Positions 1 through 8,547 of a stretch of 45,076 nucleotides of DNA are shown here, piece by piece. Each line of letters opens with the position of its first letter. Position 1 is the stretch's first letter. The notes under the pieces were generated by a model. The model made no database searches and was not told the origin of the DNA. It saw nothing but the letters and a program-made list of their open reading frames with translations. A program made the translations under genes and the position numbers. Source of the DNA: Deltaproteobacteria bacterium (GTDB taxonomy: Bacteria > Desulfobacterota > Binatia > Binatales > Binataceae); contig JAFAHS010000515.1 of assembly GCA_019237115.1 (NCBI GenBank), positions 1 to 45,076 on the forward strand. Reading direction: 5' to 3'.

Positions 1-430
1 CCGCCGGGGCCGAGGTGGGCGCCGACGCGCCATCGAGCAGAAAATGGCCGGCGATCACGGGTAACTGGTCGCGCAACGCATAGAGTTGATACAAACCTCG
101 GCAGAGGGCAGCGCGGCTATATAAGTAGATGAGTGTCCATTGCGGGCTCGGCTGGGTCATGAACAGCTCGTAAGCCTTGCCCAATTCCCGCACCGCGGCA
201 CAGATCGCCTGATGCAAATCTTCCAGCCCGGGCGGCGGCGTCGATGACACAAAGCTCGACTCGAAGCGTCGAAACAGGTCGCCCACCGCGGCGACCATTT
301 GCGCCTGATTATCGGCAAGCGCTCCGGGTCGGAGTTGTTCCTGGATCGACTCGAAAGTACGCAAAAACTCCAGGACTTCATTCTGGAACGCTCTGAGTTG
401 CCCGGCGTAAGTGACTTCCTGGTTTGGCAT
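1..430 (-). CDS. Partial helical protein of unknown function, continues beyond the left edge
   Basis: An uninterrupted minus-strand frame of 143 codons starts at the ATG complementary to 428-430 (first residues MPNQEVTYAGQLRAF) and is still open at base 1, so only the N-terminal part is visible. It is rich in Leu, Glu, Gln, Arg and Phe and reads as several amphipathic helices, without a signal peptide or membrane segment. It lies 85 bases downstream of the LLM oxidoreductase stop on the same strand and may be last in an operon with that gene and the flavin monooxygenase. I do not recognise the family; the N-terminal helical part of a larger enzyme is possible, but the diagnostic region lies outside the window. 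The start has only a weak GAGAAAA ribosome-binding sequence. That it is coding rests on the continuous frame and natural residue use. Confidence 0.6.
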   Translation of the reverse strand, partial: MPNQEVTYAGQLRAFQNEVLEFLRTFESIQEQLRPGALADNQAQMVAAVGDLFRRFESSFVSSTPPPGLEDLHQAICAAVRELGKAYELFMTQPSPQWTLIYLYSRAALCRGLYQLYALRDQLPVIAGHFLLDGASAPTSAPA

Positions 431-515
431 CGTTTTTTCTCGGCGAGGACGCTGATCGGAAAATTTCAGGATCTCGCGCGTGCCAGGGGTTGGCGCGGGA
501 ATAACGGATACCCGG

Positions 516-1373
516 CTACACCCTGGAGATGACTTCCTCCCGGAATTTTTCCAGCCCGCGGGTCACGACCTCCGGCCTGGTGCCCGGAGGATCTACCACC
601 ACCCGCGAAACTCCCATGTCCGCGAGCATCTTCATGTCGTCCGGCTTGAGGGACCTCGTCAGGCAGGAAAATTCTATCGCATTCGGATTACGTCCCGCCT
701 GTTGCGCTTCAGATCGCACGGTTGCGAACAGCTCCTTGAGTTTCTCCGGATTCATCACGGTCGGAAAAAATCCGTCTCCGTAGCGCCCGGCGCGCCGGGC
801 CGCCGCGCTCGAATGTCCTCCCACATGAATCGGGACGTCTTTGCGCACCGGCTTTGGATTTGAATGGAGCGGACCGAACTTGAAATGCTTGCCCTCAAAC
901 GAGGCGGCGCCATCCTTCCACAGCGCACGCAGCGCCTGGATCGCCTCATCGGTCATCGTGCCGCGGTGATGGAAGTTTATCCCGAGCGCCTCGAATTCCT
1001 CCTTCATCCATCCGCTGCCGATTCCGAGAATGACTCGTCCGCCCGAGAGCACGTCTACGGTCGCGACTTCCTTTGCGGTGTAGATGGGATGCCGCTGCGG
1101 CAGGATCAATATTCCGGTCGCAAGCTTGATGGTTTTGGTCACCGCTGCCACGTACGCCAGCGGGATAAGCGGGTCGGGGATCGCGACTTCGTCGCCGCCG
1201 GGCATGCTCCCATCCTTGCTGCCCGGGTAAGGCAGGTGTTTGACGGGAATCGCCACGTGCTCGACACTCCACAGCGATTCGAAACCGCAGCGCTCGGCGG
1301 TGGTCGCCAGATGCGCCAGCAGCTCAGGGTCGCTAAATTTTCCGGAAGTGGCAAAGCCGATACCGAATTTCAT
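516..1373 (-). CDS. LLM-class F420-dependent oxidoreductase
   Basis: A 285-residue luciferase-like TIM-barrel protein, the usual size for the single-chain F420-dependent group (TIGR03619/Rv2161c-like). Visible family signatures are the N-terminal strand MKFGIGFATSG, the segment ESLWSVEHV, the strand LATGILILPQRHP and the motif VLSGGRVILGIGSGW, which help form the deazaflavin/flavin site. Such enzymes transfer hydride between reduced F420 or FMN and an organic substrate in the cytoplasm; the substrate cannot be read from sequence. The start is supported by GGGAGGA six bases upstream of the ATG. It begins 27 bases after the stop of the Baeyer-Villiger-type monooxygenase on the same strand, so the two are probably co-transcribed and may act on the same compound. 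F420 rather than FMN as cofactor is inferred from subfamily resemblance only. Confidence 0.9.
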   Translation of the reverse strand: MKFGIGFATSGKFSDPELLAHLATTAERCGFESLWSVEHVAIPVKHLPYPGSKDGSMPGGDEVAIPDPLIPLAYVAAVTKTIKLATGILILPQRHPIYTAKEVATVDVLSGGRVILGIGSGWMKEEFEALGINFHHRGTMTDEAIQALRALWKDGAASFEGKHFKFGPLHSNPKPVRKDVPIHVGGHSSAAARRAGRYGDGFFPTVMNPEKLKELFATVRSEAQQAGRNPNAIEFSCLTRSLKPDDMKMLADMGVSRVVVDPPGTRPEVVTRGLEKFREEVISRV

Positions 1374-1400
1374 GGGCGTCCTCCCATCTCCCCGGGGTGC

Positions 1401-3026
1401 CTACCGCAGGACGAAATCCTGGTAGCCGTTGGCCGCTGCTTCCTTACACTTGGCCCGGTACACGGGCGCCGGGCTCGCGTACAGGAGGAACGCGCGCGCC
1501 TTGCCGGGAATATTCGCGCCGATAAACCACGAGTCGGCGCCGCTCAACATGGTGCGACTCCCGACCTCGTTGGCATGCTCGACCCAGGCGTCTTCCGCCT
1601 TCAGTGTGGGTGCGATGCGCGAGTACCCGTTCGCGCGAACGTAGCGGATCGCGTCGGTGATCCATTCGACGATGCTCTCGGCACATACCGTGTAGTTGCA
1701 GAACGCGCTGTTGGTTGCGATGAAGAGATTCGGGAAGCCAGCCGACTGAATGCCGAGCAGCGTGCGCGGACCATTGGCCCATTTTTCCTTAAGACTCTGT
1801 CCACCTTCTCCGCGAATATCGATGCGCGTCACCGCGCCGGTGATCGCGTCAAAGCCCGTTGCATAGATGATGACGTCGAACTCGTATTCGCGATCGCGGG
1901 TTTTGATACCCCTGGGCGTGATGCGCTCGATGGGCGCCTCCCTGACATCGACCAGCAGGACATTTTCGCGGTTGTAAGCCTCGTAATACTCGGTTTCGAG
2001 GGGGACGCGCTTGGATCCGAACGGATGATCCTTGGGCACAAGTTTCTCCGCCACCGCGGGATCCTTCACGCGCGCGCGGATCTTGTCGCGCACGAATTCG
2101 GCGAAGTCTTCGTTCGCCGCCCGGTCGGTCATGATGTCCCTGAAATTACCCAGCCACTTTCCGAAGCCGGGTAGCGCCCACAATTTTTCATACGTCGCAA
2201 GCCGCTCTTCGCGCGAAACCTCGAGCGCCCTGCGCCGGTCGAAGTCGTGCAGGAATGCTCCGGTGGTTTCCCGGATTCTCCGGTGTATCTCGGGGTAGGT
2301 AGCCTTGAACCGCCGCTGGGTTTCGTCGCTCACCGGCCCGTTCCTGAGCGGCGCGCAGTAATTCGGCGTGCGCTGGAATACGGTGAGGTGCCCGACCTCC
2401 TTGGCGATGACCGGGATGAGCTGTACGGCGGTGGCGCCGGTCCCGATTACCCCCACGCGCTTTCCGCTAAAATCGACCTTCTCCCTGGGCCATCTGGAGG
2501 TGTGGTACGACTCGCCCCTGAAAGTGTCGATACCTTCAAACGGGGGAACGTAGCGCGCCGAGAGGATTCCCACCGCGGCGACCACGAACTGCGCGCGCAT
2601 GCGCTGTCCATTCTCGAGCTGGACTTCCCAGCGATCGGTGCGGGCGTCGTACACCGCCGAAATGACGTGCGAGTTAAACTGGATTAGGCGGCGGAGATCG
2701 AACCGGTCGGCCACGTAGTTCAGATAGCGTTCGTTCTCCGATTGACCCGAAAAGTGTTCTTTCCAGTCCCACTCCTGGAGGAGTTCATTTGAGAACGAAT
2801 AGCCGTAGGTCTCGCTCTCAGAGTCGAACCGGCAGCCGGGATAGCGATTCCAGTACCAGGTGCCTCCCACGCCTCCGCCATCTTCGAGACCCCGCACCGA
2901 GAGTCCGAGCTCGCGTAAGCGATAGAGTTGATAAAGTCCGGCGACGCCGGCGCCGATGACTATCGCGTCAAAACTCTCGATCGGTTCCGACTGGGCTTTC
3001 AACGCATGTGCTTGAGAATCTGCCAT
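1401..3026 (-). CDS. Flavin-containing Baeyer-Villiger-type monooxygenase
   Basis: A 541-residue FAD/NADPH monooxygenase. Two Rossmann motifs are visible: FAD-binding GAGVAG near residue 25 and NADPH-binding GTGATA near residue 195. Between them, residues 169-180 read FRGESYHTSRWP, an exact match to the type I Baeyer-Villiger fingerprint FxGxxxHxxxW[P/D]. The late ATGFD motif is also present. Family members insert one oxygen atom next to a ketone to give an ester or lactone, or oxidise heteroatoms, in the cytoplasm. I chose the ATG at 3024-3026 (MADSQ) because GGAAGAG lies just upstream; the frame is open 18 codons further but those residues are unlike the family. It is the first gene of a minus-strand run with the LLM oxidoreductase, and divergent from the thiolase-like gene across 231 bases that should hold both promoters. 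Substrate unknown; a cyclic ketone or steroid-like compound fits the neighbourhood. Confidence 0.92.
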   Translation of the reverse strand: MADSQAHALKAQSEPIESFDAIVIGAGVAGLYQLYRLRELGLSVRGLEDGGGVGGTWYWNRYPGCRFDSESETYGYSFSNELLQEWDWKEHFSGQSENERYLNYVADRFDLRRLIQFNSHVISAVYDARTDRWEVQLENGQRMRAQFVVAAVGILSARYVPPFEGIDTFRGESYHTSRWPREKVDFSGKRVGVIGTGATAVQLIPVIAKEVGHLTVFQRTPNYCAPLRNGPVSDETQRRFKATYPEIHRRIRETTGAFLHDFDRRRALEVSREERLATYEKLWALPGFGKWLGNFRDIMTDRAANEDFAEFVRDKIRARVKDPAVAEKLVPKDHPFGSKRVPLETEYYEAYNRENVLLVDVREAPIERITPRGIKTRDREYEFDVIIYATGFDAITGAVTRIDIRGEGGQSLKEKWANGPRTLLGIQSAGFPNLFIATNSAFCNYTVCAESIVEWITDAIRYVRANGYSRIAPTLKAEDAWVEHANEVGSRTMLSGADSWFIGANIPGKARAFLLYASPAPVYRAKCKEAAANGYQDFVLR

Positions 3027-3257
3027 GACACTCTTCCAAAATAAGCTGTCCGTCTTCCTGTAGTCGCGGGAAGTAAGCAATGCGACCAGCGCTGTAACTT
3101 TCCCGGCGCCGCCGCGACCCCACGCAACGGCGATCTCCGGTTCCTATACCACTGCCAAAAAGGCTCTCCAAACGCGTATTCGATGCGGCCGTTGCTTGTC
3201 ATTGCGGTCGTTTGGAAGTTACCAAGGCTTTTTATAGGCTCGCACCATAAGGCTACG

Positions 3258-4433
3258 ATGGCAAATTTCGAACTAAAGGACCGGGCCGCGATAGCGGGGG
3301 TCGGCAATTCGCAGTATGGGCGGCGGTTGATGCGCAGCCCGATCGATCTGGCCGCCGACGCAATTGCCAGCGCGCTGGATGATTGTGGTCTTACCCGCGA
3401 TGAGCTGGACGGAATGATCGTCAGTTTCGGTTCGCCAATCGGTGCTGACGGAGACTCTATCGCGCAGCTGTTGGGGTTAAAGCTGCGGACCTGCAACCAG
3501 ACCTGGGCTCACGGACGCTTTACCGCCACCTGCATCACCTGGGCCGCGATGCTGGTGAACGCCGGCCTGGCCGATGCCGTCGCGTGTCTCGCTTCGGTGA
3601 GCTTCTCGTCAATACGGCGTCCGATGATGGGCGGGGCCGGCGACCGCGAGGGTGCGCGCGAGGCGGGAGGAGGCCACGGAGAAGACCCCGTGTATGGCAT
3701 GACCTCGCCCGGCGCGGGCGCCGCACTGGTGGCGAGACGCTACTTCGATCGCTATGGGTGCGACAGCCGCGCGCTCGCTTCAGTGCCGGTCGCGTTTCGC
3801 AAGCACGCGGCGATGAATCCGGCGGCGATCATGCGCGAACCTATCGATGTCGAAACCCATCAGCGATCACGCCACGTGTGCGAGCCGCTTCATCTGCTCG
3901 ACTATTGCCTCATCAACGATGGGGCGGCATGCGTGATCGTGACGACCTCGGAACGCGCGCGCGATCTGAAAAAACCTCCCGTCTACATCGGCGGCATGCA
4001 GGGATTGCCGGGTGGTCGCGAGGAATTCATCTGGGCATATCCCGGACTCGGCGTGGCTCAACAATCAGTGTTTGAGTATCAGGCCGGCCGCCAGCGCGTG
4101 TACGAAATGGCCGGAGTGACGGCGAAGGAGGTTGACGCGCTCTTTACCTACGACGCGTTCTCGATAGTTGCCTGGATTGCACTTGAACGCTTTGGCTTCT
4201 GCAAGCCAGGGGAAGCGGCCGGCTTCACGCAAGACGGCCGGATCGAAATCGGCGGAGAGCTCCCGATGAACACCAACGGGGGATTGCTCTCCGAAGCGCA
4301 CATCATGGGTTGGAATCATCAGGTCGAAATCGTGCGACAGCTGCGCGGCGAATGCGGCGCCAGACAAGTTAAGGATGCTCAAGTCATTCAGTGGGCGAAC
4401 GCTTATGGCGACTCGCTCATCTATCACAAGTAA
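3258..4433 (+). CDS. Thiolase-superfamily protein (SCPx/Ltp2-like), probably a lyase partner of the DUF35 protein
   Basis: A 391-residue thiolase-fold protein of the lipid-transfer-protein type, starting at ATG 3258 (MANFELKDRAAIAGVGNSQYG) with AAGG upstream; the longer open frame back to 3183 is not family-like. Visible landmarks are the N-terminal strand with GVGNSQYGR, the NTNGGLLSEAHIMGWNH loop carrying the conserved His region, and the C-terminal WANAYGDSLIYHK. By hand alignment the usual nucleophilic Cys (CxSG) is absent; the position falls in HGRFTATC, with a Cys several residues displaced. The C-terminal CG motif is replaced by WANAYGD. Ltp2-type proteins lacking that Cys act as retro-aldolases with a DUF35 partner in steroid side-chain degradation. 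The DUF35 gene starts 5 bases downstream, which fits a heteromeric acyl-CoA lyase. The lyase role is inference; thiolase-fold identity is firm. Confidence 0.85.
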   Translation: MANFELKDRAAIAGVGNSQYGRRLMRSPIDLAADAIASALDDCGLTRDELDGMIVSFGSPIGADGDSIAQLLGLKLRTCNQTWAHGRFTATCITWAAMLVNAGLADAVACLASVSFSSIRRPMMGGAGDREGAREAGGGHGEDPVYGMTSPGAGAALVARRYFDRYGCDSRALASVPVAFRKHAAMNPAAIMREPIDVETHQRSRHVCEPLHLLDYCLINDGAACVIVTTSERARDLKKPPVYIGGMQGLPGGREEFIWAYPGLGVAQQSVFEYQAGRQRVYEMAGVTAKEVDALFTYDAFSIVAWIALERFGFCKPGEAAGFTQDGRIEIGGELPMNTNGGLLSEAHIMGWNHQVEIVRQLRGECGARQVKDAQVIQWANAYGDSLIYHK

Positions 4434-4438
4434 CGCGC

Positions 4439-4855
4439 ATGAAAGAATCTGAGTACCAGAAACCGCTTCCAACCATTTCCTCATTGAACCGTCCCTACTG
4501 GGACGGACTCAGACGACGGGAACTGCGGCTGCAAAAGTGCGTGGGATGTGGGCTGACCTGGTATCCCCCGGCGCCGCTGTGCCCGGGCTGCTGGTCGCGC
4601 AAGTTCGTCTGGACGCAGCTTAGCGGTCGCGGTCGAATCAGTTCGTGGGTGGTATTTCACCAGGCCTACTTCCGGAGCTATGAGGCCGACATTCCCTACA
4701 ACGTCGTGGAAGTTGAACTCGACGAAGGTCCTCGGGTCCTGGCAAATCTGCTCGGGGCGAACAGCGAGATCCGATACGGCATGCCGGTCGAAATAGTATT
4801 CGATGATGTAACCGAGGAGGTCACGCTCGCACGGTTCAAACCGCGCACTGTCTAA
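4439..4855 (+). CDS. DUF35 zinc-ribbon/OB-fold acyl-CoA-associated protein
   Basis: A 138-residue protein with the two-part DUF35 layout: an N-terminal rubredoxin-like zinc ribbon (CVGCG then CPGC, four cysteines spaced CxxC...CxxC near residues 36-55) and a C-terminal OB-fold with the typical GRGRISSWVVFHQAY start and a DEGPRVLANLL strand. Length is normal for the family. It starts at the ATG 5 bases after the thiolase-like stop, so translational coupling is likely. DUF35 proteins have no catalytic activity of their own but bind CoA portions and form complexes with thiolase-like or hydratase partners, as ChsH2-Ltp2 does. The adjacency suggests it is the obligate partner of the upstream gene in degradation of an acyl-CoA side chain. 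Confidence 0.9.
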   Translation: MKESEYQKPLPTISSLNRPYWDGLRRRELRLQKCVGCGLTWYPPAPLCPGCWSRKFVWTQLSGRGRISSWVVFHQAYFRSYEADIPYNVVEVELDEGPRVLANLLGANSEIRYGMPVEIVFDDVTEEVTLARFKPRTV

Positions 4856-5054
4856 GTAGACCGCCGGAGTCGTCGGCTTTCCTTTGGTTTCCCCTCCCGA
4901 AGACTAACGATAGAGATATGCCGGAGATTCGCCTTGCTGACGACCAGCGCTGGAAGAGCGGAATCAAGCCGGCCCCTATGAGCTAGTAGCGACGCGCGGG
5001 CCACCGTGCGCCATGCAGCGTCCCGTAGCACGGGCTGTGCACGGAGAGACCTGC
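4856..5054. other. Convergent intergenic region between DUF35 and LLM genes
   Basis: The 199 bases separate two convergent genes. Just after the DUF35 stop there is a weak GCCG...CGGC inverted repeat followed by a pyrimidine-rich CTTTCCTTTGG stretch, which could act as a poor bidirectional terminator. No coding sequence was recognised. Confidence 0.3.
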
Positions 5055-6152
5055 CTAGGATCCGGCGGCGGCCGGATGCGGCTGCTCGCGAGCCTCGGCT
5101 TTCATCGCGGGCATTACTTCCGACGCGAAGAGCCGGAGGCTGCGCTCGGCCTCGTCATATGGCATCCCGCCGTACTTGAACACCCCGACGAACTCCGACG
5201 CGCCCAGGGTGTTTTGAACATTGCGCAACACCTCGATGCAACGCTCGGGCGTTCCAATCACCTGGGTGTCCGCGAACATCTCCGGAAAGCCGCCCGCGTT
5301 CTTCACCACTTGCGCCATCTGCGCGTGATACTCGTAGCCCTTGGCCGCCTTGAAGTGTTCCGGCTCGTGATATTCGTAGTGATTGAGCGCGCTCTCCGCG
5401 TAGTTCTTGCTCCACTTGCGCCCAGCTTCCATCGCCTCGCGCTCGGTCCTGGCGCAATAGACCCAGCATCCCGCGATTGGCGCCTTGGCCTTGAAACCGG
5501 CGCGCTCGCAGGACAGCTTGTAGGCGTCGTAGTCCTTGCGATGTTCTTCCCAGGGTTTCTGCGGGATCACGAGCATCCCCATCCCGGCCTTCGCCATGAT
5601 GTCCCCGGTTTCCGGCGATACGATCGCGCCGTACATCCGGTTGACCAAATCCTTGTCCAGCGGCTGGGGCCGAATACTCATCTCGGGAATCTGGAAGAAC
5701 TTGCCATTGAACGAAAAGCGCTTTTGCGAAAGCGCCAGTTTGATGATCTCGGCCGCTTCGGCAAACCGCTCGCGCGCCTCGCTCATCGGCACCCGGAACC
5801 CGTCGAATTCAATACGCCCGGCGCCGCGACCGAAGCCGAGCGTAAGACTGCGCCCCCGCGCCATGATGTCGAGCATGGAAATTTGTTCGGCGACGCGAAC
5901 CGGGTCGTGCCACGGAAGCACCACGACCATCGTGCCGAGACCGATGCGTCGAGTCTGTCCGCATAGGTAGGTCAAAAATTGCAGAACGTCGGGCACCATC
6001 GTGTACGGCGAGAAATGATGCTCGACGCTCCATATGGCGTCGAAGCCGAGCGGCTCGAATAGTTCCGCCAGTTTCAGATCTTCCAGGAACACCTCGTGGT
6101 CCGCCTGCTGCTCATGAAAGTTCTGGACGAAAACAGCTCCGCTGATCTTCAT
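5055..6152 (-). CDS. LLM-class flavin-dependent oxidoreductase (luciferase-like)
   Basis: A 365-residue bacterial-luciferase-like TIM barrel. The N-terminal strand KISGAVFVQNFHEQQ, the segment DAIWSVEHHFSPY with the conserved His pair, the strand IGLGTMVVVLPWHDPVRVAEQ and the motif RSLTLGFGRGAG are typical of group-A LLM flavin oxidoreductases or monooxygenases that use FMNH2 (or F420H2). A GAGGAGG ribosome-binding site lies just upstream of the ATG. It starts 52 bases after the stop of the amidohydrolase on the same strand and is almost certainly in the same transcript. That pairing (hydrolase/decarboxylase plus LLM oxidase) is common in xenobiotic or aromatic side-pathways, but the substrate cannot be read from sequence. 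It is clearly distinct from the shorter LLM protein at 516-1373: different length, different barrel inserts. Confidence 0.9.
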   Translation of the reverse strand: MKISGAVFVQNFHEQQADHEVFLEDLKLAELFEPLGFDAIWSVEHHFSPYTMVPDVLQFLTYLCGQTRRIGLGTMVVVLPWHDPVRVAEQISMLDIMARGRSLTLGFGRGAGRIEFDGFRVPMSEARERFAEAAEIIKLALSQKRFSFNGKFFQIPEMSIRPQPLDKDLVNRMYGAIVSPETGDIMAKAGMGMLVIPQKPWEEHRKDYDAYKLSCERAGFKAKAPIAGCWVYCARTEREAMEAGRKWSKNYAESALNHYEYHEPEHFKAAKGYEYHAQMAQVVKNAGGFPEMFADTQVIGTPERCIEVLRNVQNTLGASEFVGVFKYGGMPYDEAERSLRLFASEVMPAMKAEAREQPHPAAAGS

Positions 6153-6204
6153 CGGACCCTCCTCGGTTATCCCGCGACGTGGTTGTCGGCGTCTTTCCCG
6201 TGTC

Positions 6205-7353
6205 CTACGCAGCCGTGTCGTACATGCGCCAGGACTCGTTCCCGGCCGGCAATTGAAAGAGCCTGGCTGCGTTCTCGCGCATAATGGCCTGGCGTTGTTC
6301 CTCCTGGAGGTGGGCGGTGTGCTCGGCCAGCAATTGCTGCGAGCGAGGCCAGGTCGAATCCGTATGGGGGAAGTCGCTCGCCCACAGGAGCTGCGTGTGT
6401 GGCATCTGGTGCAGGGAGTTGAAGGCAGTCAGGTCGTCCTGGAAAGTCATCCAGACATTGTTTTTGATGTACTCGCTGGGCAGCTTGGACAACCCTTTGA
6501 TGATGCCATTCTCGGCGTTGAATTTCGCAGCGTGGTCCATGCGATACATATAGTGCGGCATCCACCCGGCATCACCCTCAGCGCAGACCAGTTTCAATTT
6601 CGGATGCCGTTCGAAGACGCCGCCCAGCACCATCAGACCGACGACATCCTGCACCGCGCGGATAATACCCAGAAAATTGTTCATCTCGTGTCCGCGGTGC
6701 GGCATGCCGAGATGGCCGTCGCGTGAGGTGAGGATATGAAAGCAAATGGGAAGTCCGAGGTCGGTAGCGCACTCCCACAACGCATCGTAGTCGCGATGGT
6801 CGTAGTCCTCGTGAATCGGGCGGCCCGGCATCATCATGCCGACCATCCCCATTTCCTTGGCGCGGCGAAAATCCTCGATCGCGGCGTCAACGCTCAACAC
6901 CGCGGTCTGCGCCAATCCTAAAACCCGATTGGGCGCCTCACTACACATCGCCTGCAGCCAGCGATTGTACGCTTTCATACAGGCGTCCTTGTATTCGGCG
7001 TCGCGATGCATGCACAGGCCCATCCCGACGGAGGCGTAAACCACCTCGGCCGCGATCCCGTCCTTGTCCATGTATGGCAGCCGCGCTCGGCCCCCGTAAG
7101 CGCCCTCGCGGACGTCCGCAAATTTGAGCCGCTTGGCGCGCTCGTTTCGCTCCTTGATGGTGAAGCCGGCGCCATCGATAAAGCCGAGCGCTACGGGTCG
7201 CTTCATTCCCGGCACCACGAAGGCCTCGGTGCCATCAGGCTGCGCGAGGATCCGCGGCGCGTCGTCGCGGTACTTCGGGTCGATGTAGTCGACATAGCAA
7301 TTGGGGGGTTCGCACACATGGCCATCTGACGAAATGATGCCGCGAGGAATCAC
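6205..7353 (-). CDS. Amidohydrolase family protein (ACMSD-like TIM barrel)
   Basis: A 382-residue metal-dependent amidohydrolase of the amidohydro-rel/ACMSD type. The start shows the family pattern ISSDGHVCEPPNCY, where D and H correspond to the first metal-binding strand. Later landmarks are CFHILTSRDGH (metal-ligand His on a middle strand), KLVCAEGDAGWMPHYMYRMD, and the strand LLWASDFPHTDSTWP with the conserved Asp. Members hydrolyse C-N or C-O bonds or decarboxylate aromatic acids in the cytoplasm using Zn or Mn. AAGGAGA lies about a dozen bases upstream of the ATG. It is the leading gene of a two-gene unit with the LLM oxidoreductase at 5055-6152. The first metal motif is DGH rather than a plain HxH, which is normal for this group. 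Decarboxylase versus hydrolase is undecided. Confidence 0.9.
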   Translation of the reverse strand: MIPRGIISSDGHVCEPPNCYVDYIDPKYRDDAPRILAQPDGTEAFVVPGMKRPVALGFIDGAGFTIKERNERAKRLKFADVREGAYGGRARLPYMDKDGIAAEVVYASVGMGLCMHRDAEYKDACMKAYNRWLQAMCSEAPNRVLGLAQTAVLSVDAAIEDFRRAKEMGMVGMMMPGRPIHEDYDHRDYDALWECATDLGLPICFHILTSRDGHLGMPHRGHEMNNFLGIIRAVQDVVGLMVLGGVFERHPKLKLVCAEGDAGWMPHYMYRMDHAAKFNAENGIIKGLSKLPSEYIKNNVWMTFQDDLTAFNSLHQMPHTQLLWASDFPHTDSTWPRSQQLLAEHTAHLQEEQRQAIMRENAARLFQLPAGNESWRMYDTAA

Positions 7354-7731
7354 GTTAAGTTCTCCTTCCGACGTATGCAGGTTCGCTCCGCGTCCGGCGG
7401 TGACGACCGCTGCGTCGTGCTGTCTGTTCCAACGATCGAGTTTTTAGCAAGCAAAGGCTCGCTCCGCCATCTCCCGGAGCGGTCTGACTCGGGGACTAAA
7501 AAACGTACTGCCGAATGATCCCACATCTATTGGCGATGGGAGAACTTTGGGACTATGGCTCAACTGACGCCGGGGAAACCCGAGATTCCAAGGCGGGACT
7601 TTGCCGACCAACCTTGCCCCCTTGCCTTGGTGTGCATCGAATTTCGGCCGCGGACACCGTGCGAAAACCCGGCCCCACTCAGTGCCCTTGCGCGAGAACG
7701 ACGGAGGGCGATCGGTCCCACAGTTGGGAAA
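7354..7731. other. Intergenic region, no gene recognised
   Basis: This stretch lies between the start of the amidohydrolase and the end of the DUF4239 gene (both minus strand). Several short frames are open but none has a ribosome-binding site or recognisable protein. The part next to 7353 should carry the promoter of the amidohydrolase-LLM unit. Confidence 0.4.
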
Positions 7732-8484
7732 CTACCTTCCAAGTACTGCGAGAGCATTGCGAAGCGGCGCGCTGGAGATCTGAATCAATCCGGAGAATGG
7801 ATGATCGAGCTCCAGGATCAGAAACAACGCACCTGCGACCGAGAGAGCGCTTATCAACAGTGTAAAGAACGCGGTCGCGTTGCGCGGCGCGAACAATCCG
7901 AAGCTGACGAAGAGCGTGCTGAGCCAGAAAACCACCACCACCAGGAACGGCGCGGAAATCGAGGATCCGCTCTGCTCGAACAGGAGCCAGCGCATCTGCC
8001 CCAAATTGAAGGCCATCGACTCGACTTGCGATTTAAGCGCGCGTTGCGTGTCGTTTTGCGGTACCAGTTCCTGGATCTTGTCGAACAGGATCTCGTTGCG
8101 GGTCTGAGGGGTGGACGCGCTCCCGTCTTTGCCATTTTCCCCCCAAATCCGTTCGAGCATTCCTGCGACCGAAGCCTTAAGAAGGCCGCGCGCCTCGCCC
8201 GTTTCCGGACCGTAGTGGGCGAGCACGCGATCAACCAGGATGGTGTTGGCAGCCATCTGGGTAAGCTCGCTGCGCTGCGCGTCGTAGGCACTCTTGGCCG
8301 AAGCCACCAGCAGGCCGAGCAGCATCGCCGACATCGTGCCGATGAGCGCAACCCCCAATTTGATCAGATCCTTGGTCTCTGTATCCAGGTGATGCTGGGG
8401 AAGGATCCCGCGCAGCCACACCCCGAGCAAGGCGCCCCCAAATATGCAGAAGAAAATGATCGCGCTAACTTGGATCGGCTCCAC
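7732..8484 (-). CDS. DUF4239 (bestrophin-like) membrane protein
   Basis: A 250-residue integral membrane protein. Hydrophobic segments are visible at about residues 8-27 and 42-62, and as a C-terminal pair at about 180-225. The central stretch is polar and helical (ILVDRVLAHYGPETGEARGLLK). The sequence pattern LLGLLVASAKSAYDAQRSELTQMAANTILVDR and the C-terminal ELDHPFSGLIQISSAPLRNAL are hallmarks of DUF4239 proteins, sometimes described as bestrophin-like. Function is unknown; ion-channel-like activity is only a structural suggestion. It starts 63 bases after the stop of the large cyclase/ATPase gene on the same strand, so the two may be co-transcribed and linked in signalling, but this is inference. 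Confidence 0.82.
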   Translation of the reverse strand: MEPIQVSAIIFFCIFGGALLGVWLRGILPQHHLDTETKDLIKLGVALIGTMSAMLLGLLVASAKSAYDAQRSELTQMAANTILVDRVLAHYGPETGEARGLLKASVAGMLERIWGENGKDGSASTPQTRNEILFDKIQELVPQNDTQRALKSQVESMAFNLGQMRWLLFEQSGSSISAPFLVVVVFWLSTLFVSFGLFAPRNATAFFTLLISALSVAGALFLILELDHPFSGLIQISSAPLRNALAVLGR

Positions 8485-8547
8485 GACTCCTGCCAGGGCA
8501 ACTACTTGTTTTCGCTACTACAGTGCACTGCGTTGGCCCCCCGAAAG

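Noticed and set aside
864..2174. Long plus-strand open frame opposite the LLM and monooxygenase genes
   Set aside because: It is the antisense of two clear enzyme genes; the high GC content keeps the opposite frame open, and its product is arginine/histidine-rich with no family pattern.
5013..5966. Plus-strand open frame opposite the LLM oxidoreductase
   Set aside because: Mirror of a well-supported gene; arginine- and histidine-rich product.
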